Source of the DNA: JBEKZQ01 sp049509675
GTDB lineage: Bacteria; Planctomycetota; Planctomycetia; Pirellulales; Thermoguttaceae
Reading direction: 5' to 3'
Assembly (NCBI GenBank): GCA_049509675.1
Contig: JBEKZQ010000022.1
Span: 1 to 25,443 of the forward strand
DNA length: 25,443 nucleotides
Part shown: positions 1 through 6,267 of the stretch, in pieces
How the letters are laid out: each line of letters begins with the position of its first letter
Numbering within the stretch: the stretch's first letter is position 1
Notes under the pieces: model-generated
Seen by the model: only the letters and a program-made list of their open reading frames with translations
Told to the model about the DNA's origin: nothing
Databases searched by the model: none
Program-made: the position numbers and the translations under genes

Positions 1-263
1 CTCGCCACTCACTTGCTCTCCCTCTCCCGCGGTCGCCTGCCGCCGCTTCGGCCGTGGCCGCCGAAGTCGGCGGCCCGGCCGGCCATGGCCGCCGCCGGGT
101 CCGCTTACGTCTGAATCACAGACGGGGGCCGCGTTGACCTGACGCCGGGAATGTGATAGAAATAAGGATTCCCATGTCCCGGCAACCCCTCCGGCGGCTC
201 CCCTGCTCAAGCGAGCGGCCGCAGGGCCAACAAACAACGTCATCAGGATCCAGGAGCGAACAC
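1..263. other. Left edge and leader region, no gene assigned
   Basis: Several plus-strand frames are open from base 1: frame 1 closes with TGA at 112-114, and frames 2 and 3 close somewhat later. Any of them could be the C-terminus of a gene that begins outside the window. The composition (Arg-, Pro- and Ala-rich in all frames) does not decide between them, so I call no gene. Bases 115-263 look like the leader of the small basic protein that follows. I see no clear promoter or structured RNA here. Confidence 0.4.
252..256 (+). promoter_or_regulatory. Ribosome binding site deciding the GTG start at 264
   Basis: AGGAG lies 7 bases before GTG 264. The upstream in-frame ATG at 153 has no comparable site, so the shorter protein is preferred. 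Confidence 0.7.
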
Positions 264-449
264 GTGTCGATCAGCGAACGAAAGAAGGAACTCAAGCGGC
301 GGCGGCATCGTCGCAAGAAAATGAACATCTTCACCCGCAAGCTGCAAAAGGCCACGGTTTCCGAGCGGCAGGTGATTGCCGACAAGATCCGCGCCTTGAC
401 GCCCGGGTGCGAGGTGATCATCGCCCGGCTGGATTTGGAAAAACGTTAG
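264..449 (+). CDS. Small Lys/Arg-rich protein, DUF6800-like
   Basis: This 61-aa protein begins with a run of basic residues (ERKKELKRRRHRRKK), followed by a short helical segment and a conserved-looking tail with LTPGCEVIIARLDL. I recognise the pattern as a small family seen mainly in planctomycetes and annotated, as I recall, as DUF6800; this is from memory. No function is known to me. The basic N-terminus would suit nucleic acid or ribosome binding, but that is inference only. The GTG start at 264 is chosen because an AGGAG sits 7 bases upstream; starting at ATG 153 would add 37 unlike residues. It stands alone, followed within a base of its stop by an inverted-repeat element. Confidence 0.7.
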   Translation: MSISERKKELKRRRHRRKKMNIFTRKLQKATVSERQVIADKIRALTPGCEVIIARLDLEKR

Positions 450-530
450 TGGGGACTGTCCCAATTTTCGCGGCGGTCAGGGCACAGTCATGGCGATGAC
501 GTATTGGCCGCGAAAATGGCACTGTCTCGA
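450..530. repeat. Inverted-repeat element, GGGACTGTCCC type
   Basis: ATTTTCGCGGC at 464-474 is repeated in inverted orientation at 507-517. The flanking blocks (GGGACTGTCCC from 452 and GGCACTGTCTC from 518) continue the symmetry imperfectly. The element fills the gap between two plus-strand genes. It resembles the GGGACTGTCCC palindromes often found as interspersed REP-like elements near RAYT-type transposases; no such transposase is present in this window. Confidence 0.5.
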
Positions 531-550
531 CGTGGTTTAAGGATTCGATA

Positions 551-1735
551 ATGCGCATGCGGTTCTCAGTACAGTCGGGGTGGTGTTGTGTATTGTGTGC
601 AGTTCTGGCCCTGTCCGGGAGCGGTTATCGGGTGATTGCCCAGGAGCTTCCGCCAGATGCTCCGGCGCCGCCGGTGGCTCCGGCGGCCGATCCATTCGCC
701 GTGCCCAAGGGAACGGCGGAGGAACTGCTGAAGTACGTGGACGAGCTTCGCCGGGCGCAGCCGACCTCCGAGAGCCGCGAAGTGGTGATGGAGTTCCTCC
801 ACAAGCGCGCCGTCGCACTGCTGAAGGCGGCCGAATCCATTTTGGCGGCGGGGCCCAACGCCGAGCAGCTTAAGGCCGCCGTGCAGTACAAGATCGCTGC
901 CTTGGCGATGTTGGATCGCCTGGGCGAGCCCGGGATGGGCCGGCGGCTCGAGGCCCTGCCCGCCGCGCTGGAAAGGGCCGGGCTGAAGGAGTTGGCCCTG
1001 GCGGCCCGTTGCGCCGCCCTGCAAAGCCGCTTGCGGTCGGTCGAGACCATGAGCCCGAAGGACCTGGGCCAGCTCTTCGACGAGGTGGCCCGGTGCTTGA
1101 AACAATCGGGCTCCGATCCCAACGTGATTCAGTTGGCGGTAAGTGCGGCCATGAGCGCCGAATCCAGCAACCGCCCCGAGATGGCCATCAGGGCCTACAC
1201 CCAATTCGGCACGATCCTGGCCGGCGGCAGCGACGAGAAGACTGCCGGCCTGGGCGCCGCGATGCAAGGCGCCGTCCGCCGCCTGGGGCTGTTGGGCAAG
1301 ACCATGCCGCTGGAAGCCGCCACCCTGGACGGCAAGCCGTTCCAGTGGAAGGCCTATCGCGGCAAGGTGGTGCTGATCGACTTCTGGGCCACCTGGTGCG
1401 GCCCGTGCCGCGAGGAACTTGCCAATATCGAGAAGAACTACAAGGCCTACCATGACCGCGGCTTCGAGGTCGTCGGCATCAGCATCGATCAAGACCGCCA
1501 GGCGCTGGAGGATTTCCTGGAGAAGAACGAGCATCCCTGGACCGTGCTGCACGACAACGTGGCCGCCAACGGCACCGCCAAGTCGATGAGCACGTACTAT
1601 GGCATCCTCGGCGTTCCCGCCATGATCCTGGTCGGCCGCGACGGCAAGGTGGTCTGCTTGAACGCCCGCGGGCCGCAGTTGGGCAAGGAGCTGGAAAAAC
1701 TCCTCGGCCCCAGCACCGCCAAAGACGAAGGTTGA
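551..1735 (+). CDS. Secreted TlpA-like thioredoxin-fold protein
   Basis: This 394-aa protein has an N-terminal signal peptide (hydrophobic stretch about residues 11-30). A Pro/Ala-rich linker follows, then a mostly helical middle region (about 50-245) of no recognised family, and a C-terminal TlpA/AhpC-TSA domain (about 250-390). The redox motif WCGPC is at residues 282-286 within DFWATWCGPC, and the cis-proline is in GVPAMIL (P356), so the active site is intact. Proteins of this build act outside the cytoplasmic membrane as thiol:disulfide oxidoreductases, for example in cytochrome maturation or disulfide repair; the substrate here is unknown. The ATG start has AAGGA 7 bases upstream. A hairpin followed by five T residues at 1967-1987 is a plausible terminator, although an inserted-looking element lies between. 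Confidence 0.85.
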   Translation: MRMRFSVQSGWCCVLCAVLALSGSGYRVIAQELPPDAPAPPVAPAADPFAVPKGTAEELLKYVDELRRAQPTSESREVVMEFLHKRAVALLKAAESILAAGPNAEQLKAAVQYKIAALAMLDRLGEPGMGRRLEALPAALERAGLKELALAARCAALQSRLRSVETMSPKDLGQLFDEVARCLKQSGSDPNVIQLAVSAAMSAESSNRPEMAIRAYTQFGTILAGGSDEKTAGLGAAMQGAVRRLGLLGKTMPLEAATLDGKPFQWKAYRGKVVLIDFWATWCGPCREELANIEKNYKAYHDRGFEVVGISIDQDRQALEDFLEKNEHPWTVLHDNVAANGTAKSMSTYYGILGVPAMILVGRDGKVVCLNARGPQLGKELEKLLGPSTAKDEG

Positions 1736-1753
1736 AGGCGGTCGGGTGGCACG

Positions 1754-1961
1754 CTACGCCGTTAACCCTTTCTTGATTTTGCGTTACCCAGATTCCCCGT
1801 GTTTTCTAGGCTTTGGTTCAGTCAACCGTCGATTTGAGCGACAACCATTCTGGCAACCTCGGGGGTTTGGGACACCCATTCTGGCAACCTCGGGGGTTTG
1901 GGACACAAAACGCCCTAAATACATGGTGGTTCGGCGTTTCGGAAAAGGGTTAACGGCGTAG
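1754..1961. mobile_element. MITE-like element with 18-bp terminal inverted repeats
   Basis: CTACGCCGTTAACCCTTT at 1754-1771 is perfectly repeated in inverted orientation at 1944-1961. The element is 208 bp and has no coding capacity for a transposase. It is bracketed by direct repeats GGTGGCACG at 1745-1753 and 1962-1970, which look like a 9-bp target-site duplication. The right-hand copy is also part of a REP-like palindrome, so the duplication could be fortuitous. A perfect 31-bp tandem duplication lies inside. Confidence 0.55.
1845..1906. repeat. Two perfect 31-bp tandem copies
   Basis: The unit at 1845-1875, which contains GGCAACCTCGGGGGTTTGGG, is repeated without change at 1876-1906. 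It lies within the MITE-like element and codes for nothing recognisable. Confidence 0.9.
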
Positions 1962-1966
1962 GGTGG

Positions 1967-1987
1967 CACGGGCTTGCCCGTGTTTTT
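1967..1987 (+). terminator. REP-like hairpin with T-tract, probable terminator
   Basis: CACGGGC (1967-1973) pairs with GCCCGTG (1976-1982) around a 2-base loop and is followed by TTTTT at 1983-1987. This fits a rho-independent terminator for the thioredoxin-like gene. The same type of palindrome recurs at 2126-2141, so it is probably an interspersed repeat that also serves as terminator. Confidence 0.5.
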
Positions 1988-2125
1988 CCGAACGGCTCTT
2001 GCGGCCAGTATCCCCAAAGCGGTCGCGGTGTGAGAGCTCACCCCGACCGGCCGCAGGCATCTCTGGCGAGGAACGCGCGGAGAGCTTTGTGGCGGCTCAG
2101 GGCTGCAAGAACCGGCAGGAAAGGG

Positions 2126-2141
2126 CACTGGCAAGCCAGTG
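2126..2141. repeat. REP-like palindrome CACTGGC-AA-GCCAGTG
   Basis: CACTGGCAAGCCAGTG is a 7-bp stem with a 2-base loop, related in layout and core (GGC-TT-GCC in reverse) to the hairpin at 1967. It lies just beyond the stop of the minus-strand glycosidase gene and could help end its transcript, although I see no T-tract. Confidence 0.5.
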
Positions 2142-2157
2142 GCACCCGACACAGCGG

Positions 2158-5100
2158 CTACGGCACGACTTCTAGTTCGGCCAGCGAGGCGAAACGATTG
2201 TTCTGGTTGAACGTGCTGAGGGCCACCAGCCGCAAATACTTCGCCTTGACCAGCGGGAACTTGACGATCTTCACTTGATCGTTGGCCACAAGAACCCCCT
2301 TCGCCACGGGATCGCCCCAGCGCGTGCCGTCGCTGCAGGTGTAGATTTCAAAACCCTTGATCCAGCCATTGGCGTTGCCGTCCTGTCGCGGCAGCAGTTT
2401 GCAGCCCCGCATGGCGACCGGTTGCGGGAACTCGATGACCAATTCATGCGGGAAGCCCGGCTCCTTGGCGCCATATTCGGTGTGCCAGAACGTGCCCGGA
2501 TCGCCGTCGATCGCGTTGGCCGCCTTGTAGTCGGCCTGCTCGCTGTCGGTGTGGATCACCCGCGCACCCAGCTTCTCCATGATGCCCGCGACGGCCGGCG
2601 CCAGAATCATGTCGAGCGCGGCCCGATCGAGTTCCTGGGCCGGTTGGAACTTCTCCGAGCCGGCATAGGCGTACAGGCTGGAGCGCAACTGCCGCGCCGC
2701 GGGGCGGTGCTCAAGCGGGCCCGCCAGGTCGATGGCGCACACCAACAGCCGGCCGGGACCGACGCGGGCCTCCAGCAGGTTGCCCAGCTTGTGGTTGCGG
2801 CTGAAATTGTCGATGACCGCCACGATCGGCCGAAACTGGGCGGGCGTCTCGTCCAGGATCAGGCTGCGCGAGTGCTCGATCAGATCGTACCACTGCCAGT
2901 TGCTATAGAATTCGGTGGGGAAGCGGGCCAAGGCGGGATGGGCCGGGTCGCACAAAATGCCCATCGTGTTCGGCTGCTGGGTGGGGAACCAGATGGGGCT
3001 CCAGAAGACCGGCAGGAACTGGCCGCGCAGCGAGTGCGACAGGTTCTTGAGCCGTGGGAACAGCAGCACCCGCTTGCCGGCGGCCAGGGCCGCCCGCGTC
3101 GCGTCGTCCCAGTCGTGCGTCACCAGCACGCCGGGGGGCGGTTCGGTCGAGACCTTGGATGGATAGACCCAAATATCCCATTGATTGGCGCACCCGGCGG
3201 CCACGGTGACCGTCAGCTTGGCGGGCGCGGCGGCTTTCGCAAGCGCGGCCCGGATCGAGCCCAGCGGTGTCAGCTTGCCGGTCGGAATGTTAACCATCGG
3301 CAGCGTGCCTTCCGCCACGAGGCGCCCCTGCTGATCCTTGATGGTCCACCAGGGGCGGACCCGGGCCAAATCGTGCGGCCCGAAATGCGCGATCTCCACG
3401 GCGGCCCAAAAACTTTCGTCGGCCGTATAGGCCCGCTTCGGCATCCGCAGCAGCGGCACGGTGGGGCCGCAGTACTGCCGATGGGTCTCGGGGGCGACAA
3501 AACCCTTGCTGTCCCAGAACGGATCCAGCGGTCCGATCAGCGCAGTGCCTTGACCGGGATAGTCGTGCAGATCGAGGAGCGAGAAGCCGGCATGCCCCGG
3601 CGTGCGCAACAGCACTTCGATCTCCTCCTTGTACAGCAGCACGGCGTGTTGACCGGTGGCCTGAAGGAATCGCGGGGCAAGGTCCAACATGCCTTTCCGC
3701 GCCAGATCGTTGCGGACGATCTCAAAATTCCTGGCCCGCAGTACGCCGCTGTATTTCTTGATCTCCTGGAAGTCGGGGTAGAACGTCCACTGGCCGATCT
3801 CGTGCCCCATCAAGGGCCGATCCTGCTGGGCGACGGCGTCGCGGAAATCGGCGTCGGTGCCCGGGCCGTGGATGCCCCGCGGCCCGCCTTCCGTATACTG
3901 CCGATTGGCCGTGGTCTGTCCGGCCGAGGGCGACGAATACAGGTGCCGCGGGTCTTCCTTGATTAGCATGTCAATCCAACGCGAGAGCAGTGAGTCCTTC
4001 CCGCCATATTCGTTGCCCAACGTCATCAGGCAGAACGACGGATGGTTGCCGTAGGTGCGGACCATCCGCTGGAACTCCTGCTCGATGAAGGCGTCGCGGG
4101 CGGGGTCCGAGCCGGCGTCGATATTGGCCTGCGGCCCCTCGGCCTGGATCATCACGCCTTCCAGATCGGCGGCGGCAAACGCGGCCTCCGGCGGGCACCA
4201 GGAATGGAAACGGATGAAGTTCAGCCCGTACGATTTCATGATTTGATAGATCCGCTGCCAGGCCGGCACGTCGGTGGGCGGATGGCCGGTCAAGGGGAAG
4301 ATTCCGCATTCCAGCGTCCCGCGCAGCAAGAGCGGCCGGCCGTTCATGGTGAACTGCGTGCCGCGGACGGCCAACTCGCGGAAGCCGAAGGTGGTCTCGG
4401 CCGTATCGCTCATGGCGGGCTGGCTCTGGGTGCGGATCTCTGTCTTCACCACGTACAGATCCGGGCTGAACTCGCTCCACAGTTTTGGTGGCGTGTCTAA
4501 TCGCATGAGGGCGGTCTTAGTGAGATGCGCGCATAGCGTACGACGCTGGTCGTCGGTTAGTCCCTCCCGCACCTTGATCCCCCCGCCCCACCTGCCGACG
4601 ACCTTGCCCGTGCTTTTCTCGGAAATGGTGATGTCGGTGTTTACGTGGATGCGGTCGAATCGCTCATTGCGGAACGACAGTTCCACGCGGACCGTGCCGT
4701 CGTTCTTGGGGTAGACTTGCTGCGACTCGATCCACAGCGGGTCGTGCGCCGCCAGTTCGATGCGGCCGACGACGCCGTTCCAATTGGTCTGCGTGCCCTC
4801 GTAGTAAATCGAGGTGAAGCCGCCCAGGTCGATCTTCTTCGTGTTGTCGATGCGGAGCGTGAGGCGATGCCGGCCGGGCGTAGCGTCAAAACGCAGATCA
4901 TAGACGTGCGGCGCAATGAGGCTATCCTGTGCGCCCAGAGGCTTGCCGTCCAGCCATACCTGCGTGACCCAGTGGACGCGTTCCAGCGACAGGCTCACGA
5001 CCTTTCCCTTCCAGGCTGCGGGAATCTCGATCTCGCGCGCGTACCACGCCGGGCCGGCATATTGGTTCGATCGATACAGGCCGTCCAGGTTCGGCGGTTT

Positions 5101-5346
5101 GGGATTGGGCAGGCCGGCCCGGGCCTCGTCGGTCGTCCCCGGCAGACGGATCGACTTGACCGCGTTTTTGGCCGGCGCCGGCAGTCGCTCGAACCACTTC
5201 TCTCGAAGACCCACGTTCTGCGGATCGAGGCGAAAATCCCACATTCCTTCCAGCGGCGCACTTTCCCCCGCAACGGCCGCAGCCAAGGCCCAGCCGCTCA
5301 TCCACAACAGTCCCAGAACAGACAGGCAGAATAGTAGGCGTTTCAT
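2158..5346 (-). CDS. Secreted glycoside hydrolase family 2 with C-terminal discoidin domain
   Basis: This 1062-aa protein has a signal peptide (about residues 1-24). The GH2 sugar-binding (jelly-roll) domain spans about 30-200, an Ig-like domain about 200-325, and the TIM barrel about 325-600. TLGNEYGG carries the predicted acid/base E446 and GHEIGQW the predicted nucleophile E516, so both catalytic glutamates are present. Accessory regions follow (about 640-900), then an F5/8 type C (CBM32-like) domain at about 925-1062 with NAIDGDPGTFWHTEYG. GH2 enzymes hydrolyse beta-galactosides, glucuronides or mannosides; I cannot choose the substrate. Secretion and the C-terminal discoidin domain fit polysaccharide degradation outside the cell. 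It starts 54 bases after the BolA-like gene, in the same direction, and may be co-transcribed. I see no strong SD. Confidence 0.85.
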   Translation of the reverse strand: MKRLLFCLSVLGLLWMSGWALAAAVAGESAPLEGMWDFRLDPQNVGLREKWFERLPAPAKNAVKSIRLPGTTDEARAGLPNPKPPNLDGLYRSNQYAGPAWYAREIEIPAAWKGKVVSLSLERVHWVTQVWLDGKPLGAQDSLIAPHVYDLRFDATPGRHRLTLRIDNTKKIDLGGFTSIYYEGTQTNWNGVVGRIELAAHDPLWIESQQVYPKNDGTVRVELSFRNERFDRIHVNTDITISEKSTGKVVGRWGGGIKVREGLTDDQRRTLCAHLTKTALMRLDTPPKLWSEFSPDLYVVKTEIRTQSQPAMSDTAETTFGFRELAVRGTQFTMNGRPLLLRGTLECGIFPLTGHPPTDVPAWQRIYQIMKSYGLNFIRFHSWCPPEAAFAAADLEGVMIQAEGPQANIDAGSDPARDAFIEQEFQRMVRTYGNHPSFCLMTLGNEYGGKDSLLSRWIDMLIKEDPRHLYSSPSAGQTTANRQYTEGGPRGIHGPGTDADFRDAVAQQDRPLMGHEIGQWTFYPDFQEIKKYSGVLRARNFEIVRNDLARKGMLDLAPRFLQATGQHAVLLYKEEIEVLLRTPGHAGFSLLDLHDYPGQGTALIGPLDPFWDSKGFVAPETHRQYCGPTVPLLRMPKRAYTADESFWAAVEIAHFGPHDLARVRPWWTIKDQQGRLVAEGTLPMVNIPTGKLTPLGSIRAALAKAAAPAKLTVTVAAGCANQWDIWVYPSKVSTEPPPGVLVTHDWDDATRAALAAGKRVLLFPRLKNLSHSLRGQFLPVFWSPIWFPTQQPNTMGILCDPAHPALARFPTEFYSNWQWYDLIEHSRSLILDETPAQFRPIVAVIDNFSRNHKLGNLLEARVGPGRLLVCAIDLAGPLEHRPAARQLRSSLYAYAGSEKFQPAQELDRAALDMILAPAVAGIMEKLGARVIHTDSEQADYKAANAIDGDPGTFWHTEYGAKEPGFPHELVIEFPQPVAMRGCKLLPRQDGNANGWIKGFEIYTCSDGTRWGDPVAKGVLVANDQVKIVKFPLVKAKYLRLVALSTFNQNNRFASLAELEVVP

Positions 5347-5400
5347 GCGAATCCGTCGGTGTTATAGAAGTTGTCGTTCATGGTTTACCCCACAGACGCT

Positions 5401-5664
5401 TCACGTGGCCTTGAGCTCTTCAGGGCTGACACCAATTGACAGCGAGACCTTTCCCCACATTTCCGGTGGGAGGTGTTGACTAAGCTCGGACCAAATCAGA
5501 TCGTGTTTTTCCTTCATGCGATGGCCGTCGAACTTGCGGCTGACGATCACAACATGAATGCTGTCGTCGGGGCCATCCGAGACATCCACCAGGTCTTCGG
5601 GATCCCTGAAATATCCCCCCTTGAGGACGTCATGGATCCGCTGCTTGATTTGTTCATCTGCCAT
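5401..5664 (-). CDS. BolA-like small protein
   Basis: This 87-aa protein starts at ATG 5664, preceded by AAAGGAA. It has the layout of the BolA fold: an N-terminal helix (IKQRIHDVL), then HVVIVSRKFDGHRMKEKHDLIWSEL (residues 37-61), which matches the VVxVSxxFxGxxxxxxH core with His54 at the invariant position, and a C-terminal SLSIGVSPEE. BolA proteins pair with monothiol glutaredoxins in Fe-S handling or act as transcription regulators. An extra insertion (PPEMWGK) separates the last helix and strand, so it is a divergent member. It begins 13 bases after the stop of the HEPN gene, suggesting translational coupling and a shared role. A different family with a similar alpha/beta layout cannot be excluded. 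Confidence 0.55.
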   Translation of the reverse strand: MADEQIKQRIHDVLKGGYFRDPEDLVDVSDGPDDSIHVVIVSRKFDGHRMKEKHDLIWSELSQHLPPEMWGKVSLSIGVSPEELKAT

Positions 5665-5677
5665 TGTCGAGTTCCTT

Positions 5678-6121
5678 TCAGACGTTATGGTCAATCCAAT
5701 GGCGGACGCTGTCCACCGCGCGAAGATAGTCGGCGGCATCTTCGCGGTTCGAGAGATCGGGATTGTACCGCCACGCGGGAATCCAGCGGTTGACGATGTT
5801 GAAAAGTGGCCAAAGGTGGGGGTGTTGCCGCAAACGCTCCAAGCCGTTTGCCAAGCGGATTAGTATTTCGAGTTGGTGGGTAAATATCGTGGCGTGCCCG
5901 GCCAGCAAGCTGCGACGCTGCAATTCCTCCTCAAGGTCGCGCAGATTCGTGCAGCCGTACATGCGCATGAGCTTCGCCTTCAAGAGGCACTCGATGGAAT
6001 AGCCAGCCATGTACATCGCCCCGCGCCACCTCGCAGCGTTAAGAAGGGCGTGCGCGTCGTCTCTCCGGTGAATACCCGCCTTCGACTGTTCGGTTACACC
6101 GATGAATAGATCGCGGGCCAT
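5678..6121 (-). CDS. HEPN domain protein
   Basis: This 147-aa, mostly helical protein has the HEPN hallmark RWRGAMYMAGYSIECLLKAKL (residues 31-51) and a C-terminal RHWIDH (140-145), which fits the R-x4-6-H motif of HEPN ribonucleases. HEPN proteins are often toxins or RNases in defence and toxin-antitoxin modules, usually paired with an antitoxin such as a nucleotidyltransferase; none is present here. The partner is instead the BolA-like gene starting 13 bases after its stop. The ATG at 6121 has a strong SD (AAAGGAG, about 9 bases upstream). Because the motif sits at the extreme C-terminus, nuclease activity is inference. Confidence 0.7.
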   Translation of the reverse strand: MARDLFIGVTEQSKAGIHRRDDAHALLNAARWRGAMYMAGYSIECLLKAKLMRMYGCTNLRDLEEELQRRSLLAGHATIFTHQLEILIRLANGLERLRQHPHLWPLFNIVNRWIPAWRYNPDLSNREDAADYLRAVDSVRHWIDHNV

Positions 6122-6235
6122 GGGCTACCGCTCCTTTCAAATGGCGCAGTCGCAAAGTGGGTAACAGGTATTCGACCGCCGAAGTCCCGCAAGACTCTAC
6201 GGCATTTTCGCGGCGGGGCACGGCGTTGTCAACCT

Positions 6236-6267
6236 TGCTTCCGATTTTCACTGCTTCCGATTTTCAC
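6236..6267. repeat. 16-bp tandem duplication overlapping the kinase stop
   Basis: TGCTTCCGATTTTCAC occurs at 6236-6251 and again at 6252-6267. The second copy contains the TGA stop (minus strand, 6264-6266) of the aspartate kinase gene, so the end of the gene has been duplicated in tandem. Confidence 0.85.

Larger units (their letters stand above)
1736..2157. other. Repeat-rich convergent intergenic region
   Basis: This 422-base gap lies between two convergent genes. It holds a MITE-like element (1754-1961) containing a 31-bp tandem duplication, a terminator-like hairpin (1967-1987) and a second related hairpin (2126-2141). The small open frames here run across these repeats and I do not regard them as genes. 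Confidence 0.7.

Noticed and set aside
2275..3966. 563-aa plus-strand ORF opposite the GH2 gene
   Set aside because: Arg/Gly/Gln/His-rich composition of an antisense frame in GC-rich DNA, with no recognisable domain, while the minus strand encodes a complete GH2 enzyme.
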